NCBI RefSeq assembly: GCF_014596465.1
Contig: NZ_MECK01000346.1
Location: 1-48,789 of the forward strand
Length of the DNA: 48,789 nucleotides
Source of the DNA: Streptomyces sp. CBMA123
Lineage (GTDB): Bacteria; Actinomycetota; Actinomycetes; Streptomycetales; Streptomycetaceae
Reading direction: 5' to 3'
Part shown: piece after piece, positions 16,840 to 26,096 of the stretch
How positions within the stretch are numbered: the first letter of the stretch is position 1
Layout of the letters: the number at the start of each line of letters is the position of its first letter
The notes under the pieces: generated by a model
Database searches by the model: none
Told to the model about the DNA's origin: nothing
Seen by the model: only the letters and a program-made list of their open reading frames with translations
Program-made: the position numbers and the translations under genes

Positions 16840-17892
16840 TTGAGCACCACCACCGACCGCGGCCCGGCTCAAGACAGCAGCAGTTACCGCGCTGTCCTGG
16901 GTGCGCCGCACGTCGCCCGCCTGCTCGGCGGCACCCCGATCGGCCGCCTTCCCACCGGCATGGCGCCGATCGCGATCCTGCTGCTGGCGCGCGCCGAGCA
17001 CGGGCCGCTCGCCCTGGGCGGCCTGCGGCGGCCTGTACGGCCTGGCCTCCGCGCTCGGGCAGCCGCTGCTCGGTCGCCTGGTCGACCGCCACGGCCAGAC
17101 CCGGGTCCTCGTCGCCGCCACGGCCACGGCGAGCACGGCGTTCCTGCTGCTGCCGTGCCCGCGAAGCCGGCGGCCAGCAGGGGTCCTGCGACGAACACCA
17201 GGCCCTGGGTGCTGCTGTCCAGTGAGAGCGCGCTGCGCTGGCGCCCGGCGTCCGGCAGCAGCACCGGCCACAACGTCACAGCCCAGCCCTCCCGTACCTG
17301 GCGACCTGCGGAGTTCACCGAGGCCATGCACTGGGCAGGTCCACTGCGGGTTCCGGGACTTCGGGTGCTGTTCGCCGCGCTGATCGGCACCGGTGTCGCG
17401 CTCGGCGCCGTCAACGTCTCGGCACTGTCCGCCGCCGAGCGCCACCACGCCGGGTGGCTGGCCGGGGTGATGCCGGCCGCGCTGTCCGTGGGCAGCATGC
17501 TCGGCGGCCTCGCCTACGGCCGCCACGCCTGGCCCGGCGCCCCCTCCCGGCATCTGGTCGCCGCCTCGATCGGCTTCGCGGCCGGATGGCTGCCGCTGTT
17601 GCCCGACCCCGCGCCCGCCGTCGCCGTCCTGGGCGCCGTACTGCCCGGCACCTTCCTCGCGCCGCTGCTGACCGCCGCGTTCCTCACCGTCGACCGACTC
17701 GCCCCGGAGGGCGAATCGACCGAGGCGTTCGCCTGGCTGATCGCCTGCATCGGCGTCGGCCAGGCCGCCGGCACCGCCCTGGCCTCGCTCGCCGACCCGG
17801 CCGGCCCGCTGCTCGTAGCCGCCGTCCCTCTCGCCGGGGCCGTCTTCGCGCTGTGGCTGCTGCGCCGCTTCAACGACCTCCTCTCCTCCTGA
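16840..17892 (+). pseudogene. MFS transporter with frameshifts and an internal inversion
   Basis: A TTG at 16840 with GAAGGA upstream starts an MFS reading: RAVLGAPHVARLLGGTPIGR, then LYGLASALGQPLLGRLVDRH (another frame, DRHGQTR loop), then TAFLLLP. From about 17156 to 17252 the expected continuation, RQRSALSLDSSTQGLVFVAG and PLLAAGFAG, is on the opposite strand. From 17350 the plus frame resumes with LRVLFAALIGTGVALGAVNV and the C-terminal helices to RRFNDLLSS. At least two frameshifts plus the inversion make it non-functional. MFS-HAD pairs like this one (HAD gene at 17922) occur together in actinomycetes. Confidence 0.8.
17144..17264. repeat. 97-bp inverted segment between CTGCTGCTGCCG arms
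   Basis: CTGCTGCTGCCG at 17144-17155 and CGGCAGCAGCAC at 17253-17264 are inverted copies with 11 of 12 matching. The 97 bases between them (17156-17252), when reversed, read in frame from FLLLP into DAGRQRSALSLDSS and on to AAGFAGTAAA, restoring MFS coding. The segment has therefore flipped in place, using the short arms. About 40 residues usual for the family are still missing, so a deletion accompanied it. Confidence 0.7.
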
Positions 17893-17921
17893 CCGCCACG
17901 CTCATCTCGAAGGACACCACC

Positions 17922-18638
17922 GTGAACACCGCCCTCTTCGCCGCCGCAACTCCCTCCGCCCGCCTGCACGTTGTGTGGGACTGGAACGGAACGGTCAAGG
18001 ACGACCACGTCGACGCGCTGAACGCGACCCTGCCCGCCCTCGGCGGCGAGGCGGTCGACCAGGAGACCTACCGGGCCAAGCACACCGTGCCGATCCCGAA
18101 CTTCTACGCCCGCCTGCTCGGCCGCACCATCACCGAGCAGGAATGGATCACCAGCGACAACGCCTTCCTGGAACACCTGCGCGCCCAGCCGGTGCGGGTG
18201 CGCGGGGGCGCCGCCGAACTGATGGCCGCCTTGCGCGAGGCCGGCCACACACAGTCGCTGCTGTCGCTGTGCCCGCACGACACCCTCGTGCGCGAGGTCG
18301 AGCAGGCCGGCATCGGGCACTTCTTCACCCGGTTCGAGGGCCGCACCGGGCCCTCCGGCGGCACCAAGGCCGCCCCGCTCGCCGCGCACCTCGAAGCCCT
18401 CGGCCTCACCGGGCAGGCGCACCGGGTGCTGCTGGTGGGCGACGCCGTCGACGACGCGGACGACGCGCACGCCAACGGCGCGTACGCGGTGCTGCACACC
18501 GGCGGGCTGCACCACCCCGCCAAGCTCGCCGCCGCCGGCCACCCGCTCACCGGCACCCTCGCCGACGCCGTCGCCCTGGGCCTGCGCCTGCGCCTGCGCC
18601 TGATCCAGGACCGCGGCGCCCAACTGGCCTGCGCCTAG
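17922..18638 (+). CDS. HAD-superfamily phosphatase
   Basis: 238 residues from GTG 17922 with GAAGGA at about 17909. VVWDWNGTVKDD (D26 region) is HAD motif I in the DxNGT variant. LLSLCPHDTL near residue 110 is in the place of motif II. GGTKAAPLAAHLEALG and VLLVGDAVDDADDAHANG give the motif III lysine and the motif IV GDxxxD. PGP/phosphoglycolate phosphatase-like members are the nearest type; substrate unknown. It follows the broken MFS gene by 30 bases and was probably co-transcribed with it. The coding frame is complete. A CTGCGC repeat near the end (LRLRLRL) is low complexity. Confidence 0.8.
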   Translation: MNTALFAAATPSARLHVVWDWNGTVKDDHVDALNATLPALGGEAVDQETYRAKHTVPIPNFYARLLGRTITEQEWITSDNAFLEHLRAQPVRVRGGAAELMAALREAGHTQSLLSLCPHDTLVREVEQAGIGHFFTRFEGRTGPSGGTKAAPLAAHLEALGLTGQAHRVLLVGDAVDDADDAHANGAYAVLHTGGLHHPAKLAAAGHPLTGTLADAVALGLRLRLRLIQDRGAQLACA

Positions 18639-18716
18639 CACGAGTCGGCGGCCTGACCAAACCGTCTTTCCTGCGGATTCTGTCCCTCACCACCGCGCTT
18701 CAACGGCGCCCCGCCA

Positions 18717-19121
18717 TGACCCGAAGAACGCCTTCCGACCTCGCCCTCCCCGTCCGTCCGAATCCCCTGGATGTGCCATCTCCGAGTCCGTCCCGCCGCC
18801 GGGCTCCTCCGAGCCCGAGCCGATCCGAATCGCCGACGAGGACCTCGACGACCTCGTCAGCGCCCTGACCCGCACCATGGCTGAGGTCCGCCAGCACGGC
18901 GTCATCCTCGACCGCCTCGGCTCCGAACCCGATGACGAGACCGGGGCCGGCCCCACGCAGCCGGACCCGGGAACCGGGGCCGAACCCGCCACCGCCCCAC
19001 CGCTGTTCATCCTCGCCATGGGCGGCGCCCAGTACGCCGCTGAACTGGCCGAGCTCTCGGCCTGGGTCACCCACCTCCTGCTACCCGTCTACGGCCAGGA
19101 GATCGGCTCCACCCGCCCCTG
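18717..19121 (+). pseudogene. DUF4913-type plasmid/ICE protein, truncated
   Basis: The frame through ATG 18877 reads MAEVRQHGVILDRLG, then PPLFILAMGGAQYAAELAEL and VTHLLLPVYGQEIGSTRPWC, the conserved N-terminal half of DUF4913 proteins found in actinomycete plasmids and integrative elements. The usual half after RPWC (metal-binding W/H-rich region) is absent; the sequence runs straight into the next gene. Upstream the frame lacks a start; ATG 18717 would reach it only through a frameshift near 18775. Confidence 0.65.
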
Positions 19122-19850
19122 GTGCGCGAAGGCGAGCGCAGCTTCATCATCGCCTTCGACAAGACGGCGACCTGGGGCTACCCCAACAAGGCCAACATCG
19201 TCTCCTTCGACGTCGACCGCGACAGCAGCCGAGGCGTGTTCAGCATGCACCGGGAACGGCACGTCACCTTCGCGTTCGCGCAGAACTGGCTCGTCAACCG
19301 CGGCTGCCCGCCGGACACGCTCGCACCGGTCCTCGGCGGCCCCAACCCCGCCGACGAGCTGTCCGTCCGGGTCGAGGACCGCATCCGGCGCTCGGGCGAG
19401 CGCCTGGAGGTCGCCGACTACCAGGTCATCGACGGGGCCGAGACCGAGGGCTGGAGCATCGCCGTCGACAGCGAGGCCAAGGAGCTGCCCGTCCGCCTGT
19501 TCATCGAGACGCTTCAGCCCGATCAGTGGATCTACACGGTGCGCGAGGGAGCTTTCCCGGACCACGCCGCCGCCGATGAGTGGCTGGAGAAGCGCTCCAC
19601 CCCGCTGCCCGAACCGCCCGAGTACCGCCGCGACGCCCTGCGCACCCGCGCCGCCCTCGCCCGCAGCACCACCTCACCGGCCAACGCCGCCGCCGCGCCG
19701 GCGTCCGCGCCCGCAGCCGCCGCCGTCGAGCCCAGGCTCAACCCGCACCAGTGCGTCCACCGGCTCGGTGCGACCGTCTCCAAGCACCCGCACGACCTGG
19801 AACCGGTCACCGAGAGTCACGCGCAGGTTATCCCGCAAGGAAGCGATCCT
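19122..19850 (+). CDS. conserved hypothetical protein of mobile elements, ends altered
   Basis: The frame reads from a GTG at 19122: ERSFIIAFDKTATWGYPNKA, then GVFSMHRERHVTFAFAQNWL, DYQVIDGAETEGWSIAVDSE and YTVREGAFPDHAAADEWLEK, then an Ala/Pro-rich tail. I recognise it only as a conserved protein of unknown function seen in actinomycete accessory DNA. No catalytic motif is evident. Its N-terminus is fused to the DUF4913 remnant, so the true start is probably lost. The open frame continues through the inverted repeat at 19874 to 20177, which shows the C-terminus is also not native. Confidence 0.5.
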
Positions 19851-19867
19851 GCATGCATGCTGCTGAC

Positions 19868-19897
19868 CTGGGATTTCACGGAACTCCGGTCAGAGCC
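19868..19897. repeat. right end of a 9.2-kb inverted pair (ISL3-like)
   Basis: The complement, read from 19897 down, starts GGCTCTGACCGGAGTTCCGT and continues GAAA, then TCCCAGG. The first 24 bases are identical to 10731-10754 and the rest similar with one gap. Eight-base flanks (10723-10730 and 19898-19905) do not match each other, so no target duplication is visible. Confidence 0.75.
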
Positions 19898-20171
19898 AAA
19901 TTCAGAGAGCGCCATCAGCGTCGGGGAAGGCGGCAGGGAGGCTTCCGTTGCCCGAGGCGCGGGCGACGGCGCGGCCCTGCGCCATCAGATAGCAGTGCTG
20001 GGCCGCCAGCCGGGCGGGCAGCGAGTCCGGTTCGAATCAGGCGTTCCCGACAGTTCTGCTCAGCGGCCTGCCGCGCGGCCTGCGGCCCCGGATGCGGCTG
20101 CCGGTACGCACCATCTGACAATGCGCGACCGAAGACCCGCCCCCAACCGCGTCACCGACTCCCATTGCTCC
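19898..20171. other. gene-free stretch with a small coding remnant
   Basis: No intact gene. On the minus strand about 20040 to 19911 a frame reads PARLAAQHCYLMAQGRAVAR and ends ASGNGSLPAAFPDADGAL plus TGA, which looks like the C-terminal tail of an actinomycete protein I cannot name. A stop lies just before it, so it is debris. The stretch separates the inverted-repeat block from the end of the five-gene operon. Confidence 0.4.
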
Positions 20172-21560
20172 TCATGAGGGAAGCGGTAGGCGCTGTCCAC
20201 CAAAGCCATACCAGTCGACGAAAGCAGTCCCTTTCGAGCCGGACCACCTCAACTCCACCTTCCATCCCTTCGGAACGGAAAACGACTCGTGATTTCCGGC
20301 GACCACGACGAAAGTGCGACCTGAATTGCCGGGTCTCGTGATGCCGATCTGAAGGGTGCCCGAATTGGTCCTCACATCGAGGATCCCGTCAGTAGGCGCC
20401 GTAGCGACCTTGGGATAACCGTCGCTGGGCGCGTCCAGTCCGTGCCATCCCCATACGGAAGTTGTTCCTTGATTGGCGGTGAACGCGCCGTTGACACTGA
20501 GGGCACTGTTGGCAGCGAGGGAGCCACTGACGGCGGCACCGCCCGCGATGTCAACGATGCCGCTTTCAATCGTGAGCTTATCTGCGGGCGACTTGATGGT
20601 TTTCACGGTGAGCGTCTTACTTGAAGCAACTGTGACATCGCCGTTCGCGGCGAGGGCAGCGTCGAATTTTGCACCGCCATAGACGTTGAGGCCAGCAGTG
20701 TCCTTGATATCAAGGCGGCCCGTCTTCAGCCAGATATACCCATTATTCCCGGGGTCGACAGTGACGTTACCTTCGGCTGCCATGCTGGTGACGGCGATGT
20801 CGGGGGCGTTGATCTTGATGTAGGTGGTGAGGTAGCGGACTTCATTGCCCATTTTCGCTTCGAGGATGAAGCAGGAGTCGTCCACCAGATCCACCGGGCA
20901 CTGCCAGCTGCCGTCCTTGGCCGTGGCCGATCCCTGGGTGCCGTCCGGCTTGCGGTAGTACATGGTGTACGCCGCGTGAGGGGTGCCCTCCCACTTGAGC
21001 GTGGGCTTGTTGCCGCGCTTGATGGCGACGGAGTCCGGGCGGAAGCTGTGCAGGTAGAACGAGTCGTCGCGCTTGTTGACCGTGCCCTTCCCGCTGCGCT
21101 CCTGGTACGGGCCCTCCGGTCCGGTGGCGGAGGTGGACTCCTCCCAGAGGATTTCGACCGCCCCGGCGCCACCGTTGACCTCGATGCCCCACAGCTTCAG
21201 CTCGACGCTCCAGGTTCCGTCGAACGCGGCGGGCTCGCCCGGCGGCGGCGAGCAGGTGAAGACGACCTGGTTGGGGTCCCGGGTGTCGGCCTCGACAGCC
21301 CACGGCAGCCTGCCTGCGGGAACGGTCAACTTATAGTGGATCAGGCTCGGTTCGCTGGTCAGGGCGGAGGCCTGACGGCCCGTGGGGATGCTGACCGTGA
21401 ACGACTTGCAGTGCACTGGCCAGCTGCCACCGGACTTGACCCTGCCGTAGGTGAACGTCAGATCGGCGTACTCCGGCTTGGCGAAGGTGGAGACGTGGAG
21501 CGGGCTCGGGTTCTCCACCAGGGTTGGTGGGAGCAGCATGGGGGGCTTGGGGGTGGTCAC
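20172..21560 (-). CDS. fibre-like protein, fifth gene of the DUF6603 operon
   Basis: 462 residues from a GTG at 21560; GGAGG lies about 12 bases upstream. Residues ~1-150 repeat the domain of the preceding small protein (GSWPVHCKSFTVSIP; AAFDGTWSVELKLWGIEV). Residues ~190-260 look like a beta domain (SFRPDSVAIKRGNKPTLKWE). Residues ~280-390 are short beta-rich repeats (GDVTVASSKTLTVKTI, GSLAANSALSVNGAFTANQG) like the shaft of phage tail fibres or beta-solenoid adhesins. The end (GWKVELRWSGSKGTAFVDWYGF) resembles a small C-terminal head. No signal peptide. I infer a trimeric or solenoid surface fibre, but no family match is certain. It is the last gene of the operon. Confidence 0.7.
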   Translation of the reverse strand: MTTPKPPMLLPPTLVENPSPLHVSTFAKPEYADLTFTYGRVKSGGSWPVHCKSFTVSIPTGRQASALTSEPSLIHYKLTVPAGRLPWAVEADTRDPNQVVFTCSPPPGEPAAFDGTWSVELKLWGIEVNGGAGAVEILWEESTSATGPEGPYQERSGKGTVNKRDDSFYLHSFRPDSVAIKRGNKPTLKWEGTPHAAYTMYYRKPDGTQGSATAKDGSWQCPVDLVDDSCFILEAKMGNEVRYLTTYIKINAPDIAVTSMAAEGNVTVDPGNNGYIWLKTGRLDIKDTAGLNVYGGAKFDAALAANGDVTVASSKTLTVKTIKSPADKLTIESGIVDIAGGAAVSGSLAANSALSVNGAFTANQGTTSVWGWHGLDAPSDGYPKVATAPTDGILDVRTNSGTLQIGITRPGNSGRTFVVVAGNHESFSVPKGWKVELRWSGSKGTAFVDWYGFGGQRLPLPS

Positions 21561-21564
21561 GGTT

Positions 21565-22047
21565 CTATGCCTCCTGGGTGGTTGAGGTGGTGTTGCCCGT
21601 GCGGCGCTGCGGGCTGCCGTCGCCGGGGGCGGTGTCCTCGGTGATGTGGCTCCGGGTGCCGGGCCGGGTGCTGATGTCGAGGGTGAGGGCGAGGGTCCAG
21701 TTGCCGTCGAAGTGGGCGGGCTCGGCGGGCGTGAGGGTGAGGGTGGTGGCGGCTGGGTCGGTGGTGGTGGTTTCGACCAGCCACTGTCGCCCGCGGCCCG
21801 GGCCGCGTTCGAGGTCGAGCCGGGCGCGGTAGACCACGGGTTCGCCGCTTCGCGCCGCGGCGGGGTCGGCGTGCGGGAGGCTGACGGCGATCCGGGTGCA
21901 CTGCACCGGCCAGCTGGTGCGGCCCTGCGGATCGTCGCCGATGGTGAGGCGCACGCGGTTGAGGGCCATCTCGCCCGGCTGCTGCGCCGTTGCCGGGGTG
22001 AGCTCCAGGCGGTAGGGCAGCAGGAGGGCGGAGTCGGGGCTGGTCAC
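21565..22047 (-). CDS. small beta-domain protein, fourth gene of the DUF6603 operon
   Basis: 160 residues; GTG 22047 overlaps the stop of the gene before it (GTGA). The sequence LPYRLELTPATAQQPGE, then RTSWPVQCTRIAVSLPHADP and HFDGNWTLALTLDIS is paralogous to the N-terminal ~150 residues of the next gene (SWPV-C----VS-P and F-G-W----L spacing conserved). Function unknown. It probably packs against or caps the fibre-like protein. Only 4 bases separate it from that gene. Confidence 0.7.
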   Translation of the reverse strand: MTSPDSALLLPYRLELTPATAQQPGEMALNRVRLTIGDDPQGRTSWPVQCTRIAVSLPHADPAAARSGEPVVYRARLDLERGPGRGRQWLVETTTTDPAATTLTLTPAEPAHFDGNWTLALTLDISTRPGTRSHITEDTAPGDGSPQRRTGNTTSTTQEA

Positions 22048-25000
22048 GGTGCGGTCCCTTCCTGGGTCGGCAGGACGACGGCGGCCGGCTGGAGTTGTAG
22101 GTAGCCCGAGCGGGCGACGGGCAGCGGCGCGTCGGGGTGGGAGAGGTGGTCGGCGTTGTGGATGAGGTGCTCGTCCCAGTCGGGCACCGGCTGGCCGGGG
22201 GCGGTGCCGTCCACGGGGAGCGGTTCGGCCCAGGTCCAGTCGCCGTGCCAGGCTGCGGGGCGGGGCATGACGAGGGACTTGTCCGGTGGTTGGGCCTGCA
22301 CGCTGAACTCGCGGACGGCGCAGGGCCCGGCGGCGGCCGCGGTGTGACGCAGGCGCAGGAACCGGGCGGTGAGTGGCGTCTGGGGCACGTAGTGGATCTC
22401 GCTCACCTGGGCGTAGCCGTGCAGCGCCGTCCACTCCTCGCCGTCATCTCCGCAGGCCTCCAGTTCGGTGGCTACGGGAGTGCCGGTGCCGTCCGGGCGG
22501 CCGAGCAGGATCGCGATGGCCTCCACCTGCCGTTCGGTGTGCAGGTCGAGCCGGACCCAGTCGCCGGCCGTCGGCGCATCGTCGCTCTCGTAGCGGGTGG
22601 TCGGGTCGCCGTCCGTCATGGCCGAGGCCGGGTTGCCGGGGGTGGCTTTGAGGGAGGCGGTGGCTGTCGGCGGGCCGAAGCGGTCCGGGGCGAGCAGCGG
22701 GTTGAGGCGGAAGGAGGCGCGGATGCGGGCGAGGGCCCGGTGTGTGGTGTCGGCGTCCACGGAGACCGAGGCGACGGGGAGGATGTCGGTGGTGGCGTGG
22801 ACGGCGGTGTGGGGGCAGGCGAGCAGGGTGAGGTGGTGGGTGGCGGGGCGGTTGGCAGGACGGGCGGGCAGGGTGAGGTGGGTGCCCGCGTCGATCGGTG
22901 TGATGTAGGTGTTGGCCGGGCCGTTCGGGTCGACGGCGTGGAAGCGGTGGTAGCGGGTGGGCTGGTCGTGGTCGTCGGCGGCGAAGTAGCCGATGAGGCC
23001 GTCGGAGAGCCGGTCGGGGTCGCCCAGGCGCACGGTCCAGCGGTAGTCGGGGTAGCTCGCCGGCGGTGGGCTGAGGATCTGCCGCCAGCTCGGGTCGGTC
23101 AGCGGCTCCCCCATCAGGTCCAGGCTGAGCCGGGTGCGGATGAGGGCGAGGGGGCGGCCGATCAGCCGGACCGGGGAGCGGTCCTCGTCGGGCGCGGGTT
23201 CGAGGATGTGGTCGAGCGCGGTGTCGATCGTCTCGGCCAGTGCTTCGAAGGCCTCGGGGGTGTGGCTGAGCAGGCTCCGGGCGAAGGCGGCGAGGTGCGG
23301 GTAGGCGGCGGCGAAGTCGGCGTCGCCCGGGTGGCGGTAGGGGGCGTGCGGGAGCGCGTTCCAGGCCGTGGTGCGGGTGTTCCGGGCGTCGCGTACGACA
23401 CGCAGTTCGCCCAGCGGTTCCCCGTCTGGGCCGTAGGCCAGCAGCGTCCGGTCGAGGTGGTTGGCCAGCAGCCAGCCGACCAACGGCGCTTCAGCGCCGG
23501 GGAGTTGTGCGGCATCACCGAATTCGGACAGCCCTGCGGGCGGCTGGTCGTCGCGCAGCGCGACGGTGTCCAGGCGGACCCGGGCCGGCTGGATGAGGCG
23601 GGGCGGCAGCTGAACGAAGCGCTGCGGGCCGGGCGGGTTCGGGAACAGGTCCTGGTCGGGCAGGACGCTGGGTGCGCGCATCGGCTGGAACTGGATGGGC
23701 TGGCTCTGGGTTGGCTGCACCAGGGAGCACACGCGTCCGAAGCGGTCGATGACGATCAGCTCGATGAAGTGGAACTGGCCTGCCCGAACGGGCTGGAAGC
23801 GCTCGGCGCCGTGGCCCTCGGCGCCGTCGGGGACGTGGTTGGTCTCGCCCGCCAGGGGCAGGACGGCGTGGTCGGTGACGGCCTGCGCGGCCCCGTCCAG
23901 CTGGATGAGCCAGTCGTGGAAGCCGTCCAGGGCCTGGGAGAGCACATCGATGCCGTCGAGTTCCGCACGCATGGCGCGCAGTCGGCCGGCGAGTTGTGGC
24001 GGGGCGTGCTCGGCGAGCCGGCGGGTCTGTTCGCGCAGCACGTACCGGGTGGCGGGGGTGAGGAAGGCGCGTCCGCCGAAGGCGTTCCAGCGCCGTCCGC
24101 CGTCGCCGTTGCCGGGCGCCGCGCCGGTGCCCTTCCAGCGGTAGCGGTAGCGGTCAGGGTCGGGGTCGCCGTCCCGGCCGCGGCCGAACTCCCAGTGGGG
24201 GGTGGTGTCCTGGCTCTGGTAGGGGGTGGCGCAGTGCTTGATCTCCCACTGGAGGTAGAGGGGGAGCCAGGGCTGGCGCCACACGCGGGTGTATTCGGGC
24301 CAGGGGCCTTCGGTGTGGCCGGCGGGGTCGGCGACGACGGCGTGCAGCGCGGTGCCGGTGCCGCCGGTGGCCGGGGTGCGCACGGCCTGGTCAAGCAGGG
24401 CGAACTCGGCGATCACGGACTTGATGACGCCCGGCAGTTCGGGCGTGTTGGCGGGCAGCAGCGGGTTGGCGGGTGCGGGCACCAGGGTGCCGTTGATCTT
24501 CACCTTGGTGAGGAGGCGTGAGGGTAGGCGGCAGGGCAGCGGGTCGTCCTCGTCGCGGGCGAGCGGCTGGGTGGTTCCTGTGCCGGTCAGGGCGAGGGCG
24601 GGGTCGGTGGGGCGGTGGTAGCCCTGCCGGGGTGTGCGCTTGAGCTCCAGCTCCTCGGGCAGCCGTTTGGTCTCGGCGTAGCGGTCGATCGCTGCCTGGG
24701 TCTCCTCGGGGGTGAGGCCGTGCGGGACCAGGCGGCTCAGCCGGGTGACCTCCGTGTCCAGCGCTGTCACGCGCGCGCGGGCTTCGACGGTCTTCTGCTC
24801 CCAGGCCCGCTCGTCGAAGCTGTAGTCGAGCGGGCGGCGCTTCTCCGGCAGGTTGGCCAGCCACCAGAGCGACCACAGCCGCCACTGTGCGGCGGCGAGC
24901 TGGTTGCGGGCCTGGTCGTAGTCGTTCTGGGCCCTGTTGAGGGCGGTGATCCAGTCCGGTTGTTCGGGCGGTGGGGCCTGGGTGTCCGACGTGTCGCTGG

Positions 25001-26096
25001 GCCGGTTGACGACCTGCCAGGTGGCGCCGCCCTCGTGGCCGCTGAACCAGGCGCGGCGGGTGATCTCGTCGAGGGAGTTCTGCCAGTCGGGGCCGTCGAG
25101 CTGGTCGGGGTTGCCGTGGAACAGCGCGCGGACCTGGTCGGCGAGCAGGGTGCCCGAGGCCTGGTGGTCGACGAGCGCCGCGACGGCGTCGGCGGTGCTG
25201 TGCCCGATCGCGACCTTGACGTCCTGGGTCTTGGGGCGGTCGGAGTCCGGGTGTCCGCCCTCGCGGTTCCAGGGGACACCGAGGGCGGTGCCGACGCAGC
25301 GGGTGCGGGTGATCGTGTCGGGCAGGCCGGCGGGGGCGGCCCAGCCCAGGGCCCGCAGCACGTCGGCCGCGTTGTCGGGGTCGGCGTCGGGGGGCAGCAG
25401 GCCCGTGATGTCGCGTGCGGTTGTGAGGATGTCGGCGCTGTCCTTGCTGTACCAGCCGATCACGCAGTAGCTGACGGTGCAGGGCGGTGGGTAGCTCTCG
25501 TTTTCCTTGAGGTCGGCGAGGGTGTCGTGGAAGAGGAAGACGTTCTCGTGGTACGGCGCGAAGGCGGCGAAGGCGGGCAGGCCGCTGCCGATGGCGGTCA
25601 GGAACAGCGGCCGGTCGGCCGGTTCCCGCCAGGGCCCGTCGCTCAAGGGGTGCACGCGGCCGATGTAGCAGTGGCGCGGCGCCTCACGTGTCGCCTCAGG
25701 GTCGACGAACGGCGTGAACGCCACCGCGGGCTCCTCGCCAGGCATCTGCAAGTAGTCGCTGTGCACCAGGAACCCGGCGGCCTTCATCGTGCCGCGCACC
25801 TCGGCGTAGCGCACCACGAGCCAGCGGTTGGGGACCAGGGGGAAGGCGCTGACACCGGTGGCCGGGTCGATCACGCCGGTGGCCAGGGCCTCGGGCAGCT
25901 GCCACTGCACGTGGATACCCTCGCCGGGGTTGCCCTCGGAGTACTGGATCGGCGGTTCGGCGTTGCTGCGGTGCTCCTTGGAGAAGGTCCACGGGTAGCG
26001 CGGGCTCCAGCGACGGAAGTCGTCGAACTCGCCCACGGCGCGGGTGGCCAGCAGGGCGTGGACCTCCACGGGGACGATCAGGTCGGTGTCGGTCAT
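22044..26096 (-). CDS. large coiled-coil/discoidin-domain protein, third gene of the DUF6603 operon
   Basis: 1350 residues from ATG 26096, overlapping the previous stop by four bases (ATGA). The N-terminal ~380 residues are of unrecognised fold. Residues ~385-460 are a coiled coil (ALNRAQNDYDQARNQLAAAQ; ARVTALDTEVTRLSRL). The centre contains WEIKHC, GGRAFLTPATRYVLREQTRR and other conserved-looking aromatic stretches. Residues ~1135-1270 are an F5/8 type C (discoidin) domain: AMTDGDPTTRYESDDAPTAG, DWVRLDLHTERQVEAIAILL and ARFLRLRHT. Discoidin domains bind glycans or lipids. No signal peptide or membrane segment. The protein has no recognisable enzyme motif; it is likely structural or adhesive in the operon product. 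Confidence 0.75.
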   Translation of the reverse strand: MTDTDLIVPVEVHALLATRAVGEFDDFRRWSPRYPWTFSKEHRSNAEPPIQYSEGNPGEGIHVQWQLPEALATGVIDPATGVSAFPLVPNRWLVVRYAEVRGTMKAAGFLVHSDYLQMPGEEPAVAFTPFVDPEATREAPRHCYIGRVHPLSDGPWREPADRPLFLTAIGSGLPAFAAFAPYHENVFLFHDTLADLKENESYPPPCTVSYCVIGWYSKDSADILTTARDITGLLPPDADPDNAADVLRALGWAAPAGLPDTITRTRCVGTALGVPWNREGGHPDSDRPKTQDVKVAIGHSTADAVAALVDHQASGTLLADQVRALFHGNPDQLDGPDWQNSLDEITRRAWFSGHEGGATWQVVNRPSDTSDTQAPPPEQPDWITALNRAQNDYDQARNQLAAAQWRLWSLWWLANLPEKRRPLDYSFDERAWEQKTVEARARVTALDTEVTRLSRLVPHGLTPEETQAAIDRYAETKRLPEELELKRTPRQGYHRPTDPALALTGTGTTQPLARDEDDPLPCRLPSRLLTKVKINGTLVPAPANPLLPANTPELPGVIKSVIAEFALLDQAVRTPATGGTGTALHAVVADPAGHTEGPWPEYTRVWRQPWLPLYLQWEIKHCATPYQSQDTTPHWEFGRGRDGDPDPDRYRYRWKGTGAAPGNGDGGRRWNAFGGRAFLTPATRYVLREQTRRLAEHAPPQLAGRLRAMRAELDGIDVLSQALDGFHDWLIQLDGAAQAVTDHAVLPLAGETNHVPDGAEGHGAERFQPVRAGQFHFIELIVIDRFGRVCSLVQPTQSQPIQFQPMRAPSVLPDQDLFPNPPGPQRFVQLPPRLIQPARVRLDTVALRDDQPPAGLSEFGDAAQLPGAEAPLVGWLLANHLDRTLLAYGPDGEPLGELRVVRDARNTRTTAWNALPHAPYRHPGDADFAAAYPHLAAFARSLLSHTPEAFEALAETIDTALDHILEPAPDEDRSPVRLIGRPLALIRTRLSLDLMGEPLTDPSWRQILSPPPASYPDYRWTVRLGDPDRLSDGLIGYFAADDHDQPTRYHRFHAVDPNGPANTYITPIDAGTHLTLPARPANRPATHHLTLLACPHTAVHATTDILPVASVSVDADTTHRALARIRASFRLNPLLAPDRFGPPTATASLKATPGNPASAMTDGDPTTRYESDDAPTAGDWVRLDLHTERQVEAIAILLGRPDGTGTPVATELEACGDDGEEWTALHGYAQVSEIHYVPQTPLTARFLRLRHTAAAAGPCAVREFSVQAQPPDKSLVMPRPAAWHGDWTWAEPLPVDGTAPGQPVPDWDEHLIHNADHLSHPDAPLPVARSGYLQLQPAAVVLPTQEGTAP

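Noticed and set aside
10723..19905. Target-site duplication flanking the 9.2-kb block
   Set aside because: CTGATCAG on the left and AAATTCAG on the right do not match.
20026..20045. GGTTCGAATC, like a tRNA T-loop
   Set aside because: No matching acceptor, D-arm or anticodon arm within 80 bases; the arms do not pair.
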